This document shows, one piece after another, positions 1 to 10,840 of a DNA stretch of 64,000 nt; within the stretch, counting starts at the first letter, position 1; each line of letters opens with the position of its first letter. The DNA is from Alternaria dauci (taxonomy: Eukaryota; Ascomycota; Dothideomycetes; Pleosporales; Pleosporaceae), in NCBI RefSeq assembly GCF_042100115.1, contig NC_091276.1:1736001-1800000 (forward strand), in the 5' to 3' direction. Below the pieces are notes generated by a model. It was not told the origin of the DNA and did no database searches. It saw nothing but the letters and a program-made list of their open reading frames with translations. Position numbers and translations under genes: made by a program.

Positions 1-362
1 ATCGCCTGGCATCCTGGGTGCGCATCAGTGGAGTGAGACGATCAAGGAAACAGTCAAGTCAAGTCAGTTGGCATAGTGTAAAGGGTTCCTGCATTAGAGC
101 CAAAGGTCAGGGCCTGTTCAAGTCAGTCTAGGGACAGACTAGGAGCTAGAAGACGAAGCTGACCTGCCTGTGCCTGAAGCTCGCGCATCAAGAATGGACA
201 TTTTTCTATCTTCGGTACTAGAGCTGTGTCGTAGGTACGCAAAAGAGCAGTGTATGAGTCTTGGCCGCTACGGGCCATCATGTTATGTTTCTGGAGGCGC
301 TGCACAGTGGTGGTTGTGGGTATCAGAATGTTCATCACGCCAGATGGCCAACTCGCAGGACC
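1..362. other. Window edge, no gene seen
   Basis: Short overlapping frames on both strands have no recognisable protein content. This is probably the 3' flank of the cwc21 gene and the end of a neighbour outside the window. Confidence 0.5.
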
Positions 363-914
363 TCAGTCGGAGTCGCCCTCGTCGTAGCGCCTAGCCTCTT
401 TGGCTCTCGCAGTCCTCTCCTCGTCTTCAGCCTCCCTCTTGGCGAGACTGTCGCGCATCCTCTCCTCTTGCTTCCTCCAGTGACTTCCTTCTTCATAGTC
501 TGCACTAATCCCCAGTGCCTTCCGCAGCCTCTCACTCTCCTCGGCTTTCGCTTTGGCAAGATCGTGAACCTGGTGCGACTTGAGGCGCTTTGCGTTTGGA
601 CCAAGATCTTTGCCGTCTTTGCGCTCTTGATCTAGCTTGCGACGCAAGCCTTCACATTGATCGTCGATTTCGTCTTCGTCGACGCCCGCATCTTCAAGCT
701 TGTCGCGCAGCTCAAGGACCTTGACTTCAATGTCGCGCTTTGCTTCGTGCTCGAGAATGTCGGCGTCTGGTTGTCGGGGGCGGTGTTTGGCTGATTCCCA
801 GTCCTTGGGGTACGGCTGAATCTTGTCGCGTGGTCGAAGGAGGGATCGGTTCTTCTGGACGTAGCCCGAGGTACCGCTGCCTCTGGGTGTAGTCAGGCCT
901 ACGTTGTCGGCCAT
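363..914 (-). CDS. cwc21: Pre-mRNA splicing factor Cwc21 (SRRM2/SRm300 N-terminal family)
   Basis: A single exon of 183 residues. The start is the internal ATG (MADNVGLTTPRGSGTSGY), because family members begin with this conserved T-P-R-G-S-G-T-x-G-Y segment; the open frame upstream of it is not conserved in style. A cwf21-type acidic and charged helical region spans about residues 50-95 (ILEHEAKRDIEVK...DQCEGLRRKL), followed by a K/E/R-rich tail likely to be helical or coiled. In yeast, Cwc21 binds Prp8/Snu114 in the catalytic spliceosome, so a nuclear role is expected. It is divergently paired with cdc123 across 255 bp. Identification rests on the N-terminal motif plus the cwf21 helix. Confidence 0.9.
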   Translation of the reverse strand: MADNVGLTTPRGSGTSGYVQKNRSLLRPRDKIQPYPKDWESAKHRPRQPDADILEHEAKRDIEVKVLELRDKLEDAGVDEDEIDDQCEGLRRKLDQERKDGKDLGPNAKRLKSHQVHDLAKAKAEESERLRKALGISADYEEGSHWRKQEERMRDSLAKREAEDEERTARAKEARRYDEGDSD

Positions 915-1169
915 GATGCGTAGTGGGTCAAAGGCTAACGTGCGGGGGAGGGTTGAGTTTGGGCGAGTGGTCGTCGCGCGTGGTGAAATGGATCTGGGCT
1001 GGTTTGCGGAGAGCTCGGAGGTGAGGTCCAAGCGCAACCATTGAATCGCCTGCCCCACCAAAACTTTCCCGTGGTACGTGAAGACTCACCCAGAGATGGA
1101 GTCATTAATTCTGGATATATATCCTCGCGGTGCCCTATCTTGTCTCTCAGCACGAAAACTCCAACCACC
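915..1169. promoter_or_regulatory. Bidirectional promoter cwc21/cdc123
   Basis: 255 bp separate two divergent start codons. On the cdc123 side a perfect palindrome GGATATATATCC (1113-1124) contains a TATA-like core about 46-57 bp before the ATG. No equivalent element is obvious for cwc21. The promoter role is inferred from position. Confidence 0.5.
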
Positions 1170-2462
1170 ATGAACACGCAACATACGACAAGCAGCGACA
1201 CCACGCTCGCTGCACCAGTAGAGGTGGGGTATCGAGAACTGCCCTTCCCACCAGTCACCAAAGAGCACATCTTGAACTGCTCATACCACAAATGGCATCC
1301 CAAGTTGGCATCACCTCCCCAAGAGAAGCGTCTAAAGTTTTCTAACGTCAACAGATACCGTGCGATAACACCAAAAGCGCGTCTCATTCCCCTCCCGACT
1401 GCCTTCCTCGACTACCTTCGCTCAGACGGCATCATCCTCCCACCCGAGGAGACCGACGATCCTTCATGGTCCGACAACGACAGCGGCATCTTCTCGGGCG
1501 CCGATAACAACGACGCTGATGAAGACGAGAGCCCAGACCCAAGCGCGCACTGGCGCGATACACACGAGGCCATCGAGCGTACTATTGAAGAGTTGGGCGG
1601 CAAAGTCGCGCCCAAGTTGAACTGGAGTGCGCCCAAGGATGCGACCTGGATAGCTGCAACCAACAGCATGGAGTGCAGAACACCAAACGACATCTATCTA
1701 CTGCTGAAGAGCAGCGACTTTGTCACCCACGATCTGGCGCACGCCTTCGACGACACAGCCGACCAGTCTACAACACCCGATCCGGAAATCCCCTATCATC
1801 TCGTCCTGAGGAAGTGGATCACGCTCAATCCCAGTGTCGAGTTCCGATGTTTTGTGCGCAATCGACGGCTGATTGCCCTTTGCCAACGCGATCTGAACCA
1901 CTTTGACTTCTTATTCAACATGCAGGATAAGCTGCGCGATACGATTCAAGACTTCTTCGACGCGAAACTGCGAGACACCTTTCCCGATCCCAACTTCACC
2001 TTCGACGTATACGTGCCGCCACCGCACGACAAGGTCTGGGTGCTCGACTTCAACCCGTGGGCTGTGCGGACAGACCCTCTGATCTTTTCATGGATGGAAC
2101 TCCTCACCATGGAGGTACCAGATGCACCTTCGTTTGAGGAGACGACTGTGCGTCTGAAAATCGCCCAACCAGGGGACAAAAGCGAGTCAGTCAAGGCAAG
2201 TGGTGGCAACGCCAACGAGGACGAGGATACCGATGAGGATGACATTGAGGAACTATGGCAGCCAGAGTTCAGGCTCATAAGGAAAGACGATCCAGAGGCT
2301 TACGGCTTCTCGACTCCACAGTACAGTGCGCACAAGCTCCCCAAGGACGTCGTGGATGCAAGTAGTGGCGGAGAAGGTCAACTGCGAGAGTTTGCGCTGC
2401 AGTGGGAACAAGCGCAGAAGTTGGCTGAGCAACAAAGAGCCGAGGACAGTGAGGAAGATTAA
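1170..2462 (+). CDS. cdc123: Cdc123/D123 family eIF2 assembly factor
   Basis: A single exon of 430 residues. Start chosen at ATG 1170 (context CCAACCACCATGA), since the conserved part opens with [20 protein letters not shown]. Cdc123 proteins are ATP-grasp-like chaperones that help assemble the eIF2 alpha-beta-gamma complex in the cytoplasm, linking translation initiation to cell-cycle entry. Visible hallmarks are [50 protein letters not shown] and the metal/ATP-binding [16 protein letters not shown] segment. An acidic, likely disordered insert ([10 protein letters not shown]...DADEDESPD) and an acidic C-terminal tail ([13 protein letters not shown]; ending EDSEED) are also typical. Confidence 0.95.
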   Translation: MNTQHTTSSDTTLAAPVEVGYRELPFPPVTKEHILNCSYHKWHPKLASPPQEKRLKFSNVNRYRAITPKARLIPLPTAFLDYLRSDGIILPPEETDDPSWSDNDSGIFSGADNNDADEDESPDPSAHWRDTHEAIERTIEELGGKVAPKLNWSAPKDATWIAATNSMECRTPNDIYLLLKSSDFVTHDLAHAFDDTADQSTTPDPEIPYHLVLRKWITLNPSVEFRCFVRNRRLIALCQRDLNHFDFLFNMQDKLRDTIQDFFDAKLRDTFPDPNFTFDVYVPPPHDKVWVLDFNPWAVRTDPLIFSWMELLTMEVPDAPSFEETTVRLKIAQPGDKSESVKASGGNANEDEDTDEDDIEELWQPEFRLIRKDDPEAYGFSTPQYSAHKLPKDVVDASSGGEGQLREFALQWEQAQKLAEQQRAEDSEED

Positions 2463-2840
2463 CCTGAAGGGACTACTGGTAGCATAAATCGAAGAGTCAT
2501 AGCTGCATACATCTTGGCGTAAACAAACAGCCGTTTGCAAAGTCGTGATTGGGCATTTGTGACATATGGCCCTGAGCAGTGGCCAGCCTCGTCGCGTGAG
2601 GCTCTCGAGTCGCCACCGTGACTCGCTCATGCAGGGCATCTGCGTGTTTCACCGCTCTACACCCCACATCCATGATTCGTCCATGTCCCATCTTCGATCT
2701 TTCCCACCCAACCTTGCAACAACACGTAGCTCGACGTCTTTTTGTTTACCCTCTTGGTGTGCTTCCGATGCAATAAATTCTGCTGAAAAACTGTACATCT
2801 GAACAAATATTGAATACCGCAAATTTCCTACCACTACAAC
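2463..2840. other. Intergenic, nothing recognised
   Basis: 3' flank of cdc123 and 5' flank of the next gene. The small frames overlap on both strands and look random. Confidence 0.5.
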
Positions 2841-4070
2841 ATGAGCGTTTCAGACACCACTTATAGCGGCTTCTTATCGCTGCCTACCGAGATACGATGC
2901 CAAATTTACGAGTACCTCCTCACCGAAGAACACGCGATAACAATCAGTGCCGGCTACACTACGTGCTTTGGCAACAGAGTCCAGGACCGCGCACGCAAAA
3001 CCGAAATCCCCGGTCTACCGCACCATCTCGCGCCGCTGGCACGACGCTGTTACGATCCATCCCTCCTCTCGGTCGCGAAACCACCAACGATTGCTGTTGA
3101 CAATGGGCACACGGAAGATGTTGAAGGCGAGAGATTGGGCTTCCCTGCTGCGGTGGCGCTGTTGTTGACTTCTCGACTGATCAATGACGAATTGACCGAT
3201 TGCACGCGAAGACGAAGCCATATCGCGCAGGCGCGTTCTACAATTGATGCTGATGGTGTGGTACAAGACGATGGAGAGAACCAGGAAGGACTGTCACTTT
3301 ACGTGTCTTATCCATACGGTGTCTTGGTGTTGAAGAACGAGTACCCATACCTCTTGAAACAAGCGCGAAGAGTGTACATTTCTGGATACTACACCCCTCG
3401 CCCGGAAAACGGGATCGAGCCTCGAGATCCAGACACAAGCGACGATACCTCCTTGACGCCATCCACAAGTTTCGCCGTATCATCCTTCAACGCCCCAGCC
3501 TCAGGGCCATCTACAAGCTTCACCCGGTCTCCTAGTAACCCTTCGACACGAACAGCTCGTCACGGCGTCCCGATCAACCCCACACGTCCACGCCTACGTC
3601 TTGATCCTCCACTCGCCCGCGAGTCCCGACACGCAAATAACGTGCCTCGTATCTTTCCATCCTTCTCCCCATCCACATCGAACGAAGCTCCCGTGGCCCT
3701 CGCCCACCTCATCGCTACGCTCTTTCCAAAGCATACAACGCCTCTGGCAAAGCTCACAACACACATTCTGTTTCCGGGGGAAAACTCCTACGGATCCGTC
3801 TGGGGTGATGACAACAGCCCTGTCTCGCACATCCTACGCAGTATATGCGGCGGCAAGATCGCTATGAAGGTCATGAGAGGCAGTTTGGGGACAGGACTTA
3901 AGTTGACGGCTAGGCCAAAGCCCGAGACCAGAATTGTGAGCACGAGTTGGGTGAATTGGAAGAAGGGCGATATTGCTGGGAGAGGTGGAGCAATGAACAT
4001 GAGAAGGGCAGGCGGTAGGCTGGGTGTAAGTGATTTGGATGCGTTTCTGATGGGCGAGGGAGAGTCCTAA
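2841..4070 (+). CDS. F-box-like hypothetical protein
   Basis: A single exon of 409 residues; ATG in a good context (CACTACAACATGA). The N-terminus FLSLPTEIRCQIYEYLL (residues 10-26) matches the degenerate F-box-like opening that is very common in Dothideomycete orphan proteins. F-boxes recruit substrates to SCF ubiquitin ligases, but no substrate-binding repeats are visible here. The middle (about residues 190-280) is Ser/Thr/Pro-rich and probably disordered; the C-terminal 120 residues are more ordered (ILFPGENSYGSVWGDD). I do not recognise the family beyond the N-terminal motif, so the function is unassigned. Confidence 0.75.
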   Translation: MSVSDTTYSGFLSLPTEIRCQIYEYLLTEEHAITISAGYTTCFGNRVQDRARKTEIPGLPHHLAPLARRCYDPSLLSVAKPPTIAVDNGHTEDVEGERLGFPAAVALLLTSRLINDELTDCTRRRSHIAQARSTIDADGVVQDDGENQEGLSLYVSYPYGVLVLKNEYPYLLKQARRVYISGYYTPRPENGIEPRDPDTSDDTSLTPSTSFAVSSFNAPASGPSTSFTRSPSNPSTRTARHGVPINPTRPRLRLDPPLARESRHANNVPRIFPSFSPSTSNEAPVALAHLIATLFPKHTTPLAKLTTHILFPGENSYGSVWGDDNSPVSHILRSICGGKIAMKVMRGSLGTGLKLTARPKPETRIVSTSWVNWKKGDIAGRGGAMNMRRAGGRLGVSDLDAFLMGEGES

Positions 4071-4838
4071 GAACTTGGTTTCGTTGAAACTAAAAGAGAA
4101 GGCGAACATTATGCTCAGCCGCCATGGCTGTTGTATGACGTGTCCAGATGTGCTTTCTGTTAGTTCTACCATTTCATGTATGATATATTGTGCTCAAATT
4201 TCCATGTACGTCTAATCTGGCGCTTCAAGAGGATATGTAGATAGTTCAGTGGGACTCGGCATACTTCATCATATCTGGGAACACTTCTCCTTCTACCCGG
4301 GGTCTCTCTTATTCACAGCAGCAAAAAGACAAAAACATACAACAGCGGGGATTCGCTAGTGGTCACCCACCTAACTACTAATCCGCCGGTACACTGCTTG
4401 TATATGGCTGAGCGGACGGGAAGCCTAATTTTCAGTGTCCTATGGTCGTATGTGCAAAATATGGTCATTGCACCACATATAATGATCCCAACAGACGATC
4501 AGGATAGCTACAAATGTCTATTCTGTTTGCACGCTCTTTGGTGTGTAGTTCAACAACGGCGCCCTCGAAACTCTCCGCCCTCTTCACTTGACTGTAGACT
4601 GACATCTCAGTCAGTAGTTGGAGTAATGTTGTCAGTGGGAGGTCACACTGTCTGGAAGTCGCCAGCGGAGGGTTTATGTGGTCGTCTCTGGGGCGAGACG
4701 GGCATGGTCGTTTAGATATTGCCTTTGCAGGGAAACGAGGCCGGATATCTCGATTACGCTGGCTCATTGTGTAGATTAGTGGAGGTTCGCAGGAAGAAGA
4801 CACTATTGGGCTTGTTCTACGCCGCAAGAGACGTTAAA
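4071..4838. other. Convergent intergenic region, nothing recognised
   Basis: 3' ends of two convergent genes. Frames at 4359-4715 (+) and 4465-4827 (-) overlap each other and show no protein signature. Confidence 0.4.
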
Positions 4839-6789
4839 CTACCAGTTAATCCATCGGATAGAGCCCGGGATGCCTATGGCAAGGTCTCGCGCATCCGAAA
4901 ACTCGACTTTCACAGTGCGATCACGGTCTTCCGGATGAGTCAAGTAGAATGCGACGATGCGTAGATGCTCCGGTACTTCTAGATCGCGATCCAGGTCGTG
5001 GTCCAGTAAACCTACTTCTGATCGTGCGCGTTCTTGCTCTAGCCGCAAAGCCTCTTCTGCGATCTGGCCTGCAAGCATACCATCCCAGAAACCCTCTCTT
5101 CTCGGGTGGCTCAACATGAGCTGCACAGAGCGTTTCCGCAATATTTGACAAGACGAAGGTGCGCGGACTGCTATCAGCCAGAGCGCAGACGTTGGTCCTA
5201 CTGGGGCCTGAAATATCGGTGTTTCAGCACCTGACAGTGGGAGAAGCTTGGCGGCGAGTTCGAAAATGCGTACGAACTGTGCAACGACATCATACGGCTG
5301 TTTGAATGGCCCCTGAACTTGCTTGAAGTTACCCAAACAGGGAAACTTGACTAACAGGTCAGATCTAGGATCACGCAAGAGATACTCCATCTGGGCCTGT
5401 GTGAGTTCCAGAGCGGTGAGTGGCTGGAGAAATTCGTCACCAAAAGCAGGAGCCTGTTTCCAGAGATGCTCCATGACAGTCGCGCCTCGCTGGAAACGCA
5501 TAATGAGTTCGATCTGCTCGCTGCATACCTCGTCGACTTCATCCGCTGGCCGGAGCTTAGTCCTTTGGTTGAACGCATGGATGCTGTTCATCAAGCTCTG
5601 TGTGTGTCCTAGCATCGCTTGAAGTGTAGACATACTCAAAGAATGAGTTGGCGAAGTACTCAGGGTTTTTGTGTTGGGCTTTGCAACCCATGTGCGCGAT
5701 TGATGTGTTGGCATTATCGCTTTGATCTGCGTGTCGAATCCCACAAAGATGGTGCGCAAGGACTCCAGTTCTATCGGATGAGCATGCTTCTCGTCTTCTT
5801 CTTCATCTGCCTCATTCAGAATCCGTATGCCGCTACGTACGTGCTCCATTGCGTCTCTTTGGTAGCCTTGAAGGCAGCACATGCTGCTGAAGAGGATAGC
5901 ACACGTCATAAGGGTGACCTTATCCGTTCTGGCTACCTTGTCCTTCGATCCCTGTTTCTTCAACAGATCCTGGATCGCTTGGTTTGATTGCCGTAGAGAA
6001 AACTGCAGATACTTGTCCAGCATGGCAGACTCAGTGAGACGCGAGTTGCTGCCTTCGGAGAAGCGTCGATACATGGCGCCCAAAGCGATGATGCAGTGCT
6101 GAATTGCAGGTTCATGATGAGCGGCTTGAAGTAGTTCCCGCTGCCAAAAAGGCGATTCAAAAAATCCGCGCAGGTTCGAGACAGCGTAGGAAGTGAAGAA
6201 TTCAAAGCTCTCGCGTTCCTCTTTGCTACCAAGCCGCAGGGCTGGCGCAATAAATACTGGCGATCCAGCTCGCGTAAGGCTCCAGCTTGATCCGGAGTGA
6301 GGTGAGCCTCGTGCTGAGTCTGGCGGCGAGGGTGTTGACGATTGTGCAGGCCTGAAGTTTGGGTCGTAGCCATCGCACGTTCGGCCTGTTGAAGTGCATC
6401 GCCTGCAGGCCGGCTTCTCCTCATCACACTTCACTTTGCGTATTCTGTACAGATTAGCCAACGGCCATTGGATGCGCAGTATGACATAAGGAAGAGTTGA
6501 TATCGCTCAGCGTTCAGAATCGACGAAGCCTGTTGTTGACACTGCTTATACTTCCAGAACAAGATGTTGCGTCGACGACCACTTTCTGATTTTGTCGCTG
6601 CGGAATCTTGAGCTGGACGGCTGCGAGAAACGGGCCCAACTCTTAGTGTGCAGCCCATCGTACCATGCGTATAAGAACTTGCGCGCCTATTGACGCAATG
6701 ACTTACTTGCACGTCTTGCAACCCGAGCGGGCTTTAGGTTTCCAAGCCCTTTGACGCGGTTTACCGGACACGGTCGCCACAGTAGCCAT
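4839..6789 (-). CDS. Zn2Cys6 transcription factor (two exons)
   Basis: Model: exon 1 6789-6707, intron 6706-6445 (262 nt, GTAAGT...TACAG), exon 2 6444-4839; 562 residues. The join restores a complete zinc cluster (Cys 24, 27, 34, 41, 44, 51; C-x2-C-x6-C-x6-C-x2-C-x6-C) with the usual basic stretch KIRKVKCDEEKPAC. The intron lies inside the cluster after the second cysteine, a position seen in many fungal regulators. The rest resembles the Fungal_trans_2-type region (FFTSYAVSNLRGFFESPFW, residues about 108-126). It is nuclear and DNA-binding by family; the target is unknown. The intron is long for this window, so exon 1 could be mis-joined, but frame and zinc spacing fit exactly. Confidence 0.85.
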
Positions 6790-7349
6790 ATCGATGGCGG
6801 CAAGTGCGACTGACCAATGAGAAAAGGCCTAGCGGAACCGAATGTACGAGCGAGCAAGTAGCAAGTGTCGGGTCGGGTCGAAGGATTATACGATCGCGCA
6901 AATGACATCGGTGGTTTACAAGTTCTTTTTGAAGCTGCATGAAATTATGCAGCATTGCGGCGCGGTCGTCTAAACGGTTAGGCTACAATGACCTTGGCTG
7001 CGGGCCTTGGGCCCACGACTATTATTGTCAAGTATATTCGAGGAGAGGAAAGTTCAACAAGGATTGTTATGCTTCAGGGTATAAAGGCACGAGGCAGGCG
7101 ACAGAGTATCATTCGCTGCATCTTACTGAATTATTGCTATTGGACCAAGATGTAGTCTTCAGTGAATGAAGTGTGAGGGACCAAGAATCGGAATGTGGGG
7201 TCTTGTATCACCCGTTAAAAGGCGGCCCTTGACACGCATTGCTCCTGGCTATCTCTATCTATATGTCAAGCGAATTCACTGCAACATGATGCTGCTGTCG
7301 TAGATCAGCGTGTTATCGCATGGACGACTAAGCATCTTGATAGCGCTAC
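6790..7349. other. Intergenic, nothing recognised
   Basis: Upstream of the Zn2Cys6 gene and downstream of the permease. It contains a D-arm-like stretch near 6960-6985 but no complete tRNA. Confidence 0.4.
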
Positions 7350-9021
7350 TCAAAAGTTCCGCCAAAGTTTTTGTACAAAGCCTTGTTTCCTTTGCGGTTC
7401 AGTATCTGAGTCGCCCTGCAGGTATTCGTCTCTCATGTCCAAGTCTTTTCTCATGCCTGCGTCAAGATCAACCTCCCGACTTCTTCTGAATCTCGTCTTG
7501 AAAAGAATTTTGTATCCCACGAATACGATTGCGAACACTGGCAGCATAATGTAAGCGTCGACGAATGTACCTGCGTCGAACGGACTCAGTGTCGTCCAAC
7601 CCTGCACGAGAGCGAGGAAGACATTGGCGGATACTCCAAAGTAGGCGTTCCATGGATAAGCGAGCGACTTGAACGGCAACATGTCGGGAGTTCGACCTTG
7701 TGCTTTCCAAGCTTTTCGAAAACGAATGTGTGTGAAAGAGATAGAACCCCAAACAAGGAAGGTAGAAACACCGGAGAGATTGACGATATAGGAATACGCT
7801 TGACCCCCTCCGGTGCTGACGTTCATCATGGATATCGCGCCGAACAAGTTCGTGAAGACAATCGCATAAACCGGCACTCCACGGCTATTCGTCTTCCCCA
7901 AGAACGTGGGTGCCATCTTTTCTTGTGCCACTAAACGTAAGCGTACGATGTCAGTATATGTCTCACATGCAGCTCGTACCGGGACACTTACTGAAGAGTA
8001 TCGTTCGAGACCCGATGTATATTGAGGAATTGGCAGCGCTCAGGACTGTAACGAAGATGAATGCGTTGATAAGGTGCACACCTCCTTCCCATCCGGCATT
8101 TTGCAGTGCTATAGTCATGGGACTCTTGAGCGCACGGCTGGCTCCATTCGCTAGCCCGTCCGCATTCGATGGGCAAGTGAGGCCAAAGAAAAACGCCACT
8201 CCAATGTACACGAAAAGGATTCGCCAAATGACTTGTCGAATTGCCAGCGGCACGGCTACCGACGGGTTCCTGGTCTCTGTAGCAGCCACGGCAACTGCTT
8301 CAACACCGGCATAAAACGTTGAAGCAAACACGAACACCGTGGCTACTCCGCGGAAGCCATCGACCCAGGGACCAGGATCATGCCAATACCGGAATCCGAG
8401 TGCTTCGTTCTGCCCAATGAGGCCACCGGAAGCATAGATGATGGCAAAGATGAAGTAGGTACAAAGACCTATCAGTTTGACAAGGGCAAGCCAGAACTCT
8501 GCCTCACCAAAAGATTCCACGCCCAGCATCTGGAAAGCTAGGAATGCGAACCAGAAGATCAGGAAATAGCCCCAGAGAGGTACCTGCGGACCCCAGAAGA
8601 CCAGAATCGAGGAAATAACGTTGTACTCGTTGGCTAGCACGCATGCCCAGACCAGCCAGTACTGCCACCCTACGGCTACTCCGAAGGCCTTGTCGACGAA
8701 TCGATCGGAAAGTGTAACGAAAGCACCGCCTGTTGGGTACAATGTTGTCATTTCCCCCAAGGATTGAGTGATGCTGAACGCGATGATTCCAATGACACTG
8801 AAAGCTATGAGCAGAGACGCTGGACCTCCCTGTGCTAATGCTCCACCAGTGCCGACAAGTATACCAGGTCCAATAATTCCAGCAAGCGCCATCATGGACA
8901 AATGACGTGTTTTGAGACCTCGCTTGACTCCACTAGGATCGATTCGGTTGAAGTCATTGTCGTTGAGACTTGTTGCAGGCGACGGGTGCTCAGCGTGAGC
9001 TTTTGAATCGAAGATGGCCAT
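7350..9021 (-). CDS. Amino-acid permease, APC superfamily (YAT-type), two exons
   Basis: Model: exon 1 9021-7992, intron 7991-7931 (61 nt), exon 2 7930-7350; 536 residues. The splice rebuilds the conserved SRTILF-MAQEKMAPTFLG junction. About twelve hydrophobic segments are visible. The family signature lies near the N-terminus (RGLKTRHLSMMALAGIIGPG, then GTGGALAQGGPASLL), and TETRNPSVAVPLAIR lies mid-protein. This family imports amino acids by proton symport at the plasma membrane; the substrate cannot be told from sequence. The tail is cytosolic and charged (RFRRSREVDLDAG). The intron is one of two near-identical introns in this window (see repeats). Confidence 0.9.
7931..7991 (-). repeat. 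Introner-like intron, copy A (permease)
   Basis: A 61-nt intron starting GTAAGTG and ending TTTAG. It shares CTGCATGTGAGACATA followed by an ACTGAC branch-point block with the intron at 30655-30719 in an unrelated gene. From GTACG onward I count 31 of 35 matching positions without gaps. It contains an inverted pair GTACGA/TCGTAC that could close a stem. Confidence 0.75.
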
Positions 9022-9805
9022 GCCAAACTGGAAGATGGTGATCAGGAAGATAGACGGATGAAACTAGGCATGCCATCGTTATAAGCGGTCTCCTAGTCTT
9101 CGCTTAGCGTGGGAACGGTTGATCTCTGACGAATAGTAATAGACTATCGCTTGGTGCATGTTGCGATTTTCATGGTGGATTGCGCGATAAGATGGTCTGG
9201 GTGTCTCCACGGCCAGATCGCGAAATTCGCTTCCAGGGAATACAATACTACTGCGGAGATTATTAGTCACCATGTCTCAACTGTGAATAATCCAGGAAGT
9301 GTTGCTGTGTCTGGTGCTTGTACTGGGTGGAGAAGGATCGCAACCGGGTGGTGGGGGCGTACGGCAATAGAAGGGGAGATAAGCTTGTTCCATCTTGGGC
9401 TTAGCTTACTGGGTTGTCGAACCTTCACCTGAACGGCGCTTCTCTCGGTAAAACACCCAACCTAAATCCATTAATCGCGGCCAGCGACAACGACCACCAC
9501 GACAGGGCATTTTCTTGGTCGCGTCATCCCGCAATGGAAATGAATTGGGCAAGTCTTGTGCATGTCATCGCAGCGTCATCAAGTAATTCCTCTTTCCAGA
9601 CTTGTAGCAAAACGAGCTGAAGAAGGCTCAATCACAAAGGTAGATGTGTTTGTTCAGGAAGCATTTGCTATTATTCATAATCATATAGAGAACCATTACT
9701 CATATGTACCCAGATTTTTCCGTCTATCATCCATCGTTGACGCTGAACCAGTCAGGTCTCTATTAATATTGAGGCAGAGTAGTGTTCTCATCCAGCATAG
9801 CCAGT
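9022..9805. other. Permease upstream region
   Basis: No gene. It carries GATA-factor-like HGATAR matches at about 9047-9052, 9185-9191 and 9377-9383, which would suit nitrogen control of an amino-acid permease; this is inference only. Confidence 0.35.
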
Positions 9806-10840
9806 TCAGTTCTTGCCACCAATCTCCATACGCTTCTTGAGCCTGTAGGCGATAGCCCTCTTTCTGGCAGCGGCGCCCTGCGTGAAAGCAACAGATCCGC
9901 CAAAAGGTCCGGCAGCAGCACCGTTGCGGACGCGCATGACACAGACGTTATTGACGCCAGCGACAGTCGCGTCACATGTCATGCCAGCCGGCATCTGCAC
10001 CTTCATCGCGAACTCAGTGTTGGTGGCGAGAGAGATACCCTGAACGCCAAGGCCAGGAACGTCTTGAGTAACGGTAGCAGGCTGCATAGCGGCCTCGTCA
10101 GTACCTCCTGAAGTACCGTCGACGTCGGCAGTGAACGGCCCGGCACCGTCCTGGTTGATCTAGAAGAACTTGATTAGACAAAACTTTACAAAATTAGGAC
10201 TCAGCAACTTACTTGTCGAAGGGTCATAGTGACGGTGCCGTCATCAGCACATGTTGGCAGACCACTCGATGCCCCCTGTCCTACTGCGGCCGCTACGCGT
10301 GCCTCTGGCGGGCCGTTGACTTTGTCACCGCCTCCACCAAGCAGGCCAGCGATACCAGTGGCACCTGCTGCGCCACCAGCGCCACCAGCACCGCCAGCAC
10401 CTCCACCGAGGAGGCCACTGAGGAACTGACGCTTCCGGCCGGGCTGCTGGATATTGTCCTCGACACCAACACTCCCAGAGGCACCGTTGTTCGCAGGCGG
10501 GGCAGTACCCTGTCCCATGAAAGCACCAACCATGACGGCAGCATCGACTATGCCGTTACCCTGTGTACGACCAAGAGGACCTGCCTTGCCGCTCGCAATT
10601 TCCCTATCCCTGATGATGGCAGTATCGGCTTGAGATCCGCAGCCGCTGGCAGTTCGGTTAGTGACTTCTACTAGAAATTATGGGTATTCAAACCTACTTG
10701 CTAGAGCAGTCACGAGGAGTGCCGTCTTGGATGGTCAAGCCTGGCATGGTGACACCGTTGGCGCCCTTGATTTCGGTGACTACACCGTGGGCAGAAACAG
10801 TAGCCGCAAGGGCGAGAATGAGTGCTGGTGAGAAGTGCAT
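9806..10840 (-). CDS. Egh16-like / Gas1-like secreted protein (three exons)
   Basis: Model: exon 1 10840-10698, intron 10697-10646 (52 nt, branch CTAAC), exon 2 10645-10213, intron 10212-10160 (53 nt), exon 3 10159-9806; 309 residues. A signal peptide (MHFSPALILALAATVSAHG) leads into the family core: GANGVTMPGLTIQDGTPRDC, SSNGCGSQADTAIIRDREI across the first splice, and a Cys-containing C-terminus (GMTCDATVAGVNNVCVMRV). Related proteins (Magnaporthe Gas1/Gas2, Blumeria Egh16) are expressed in infection structures; in those fungi they affect appressorium penetration. A Gly/Ala-rich low-complexity insert (LLGGGAGGAGGAGGAAGATG) lies mid-protein. Expected to be secreted or in the appressorium; biochemical activity is unknown. 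Confidence 0.88.

Noticed and set aside
6958..7025. tRNA-like D-arm (GTCTAAACGGTTAGG) near the Zn2Cys6 promoter
   Set aside because: No T-arm (GGTTCRA) or pairing acceptor ends follow, so there is no complete tRNA.
10665..10701. GC-AG intron alternative in the Egh16-like gene
   Set aside because: It would be 37 nt or shorter. The GT donor at 10697 with CTAAC branch and acceptor at 10646 restores the conserved SSNGCGSQAD sequence.
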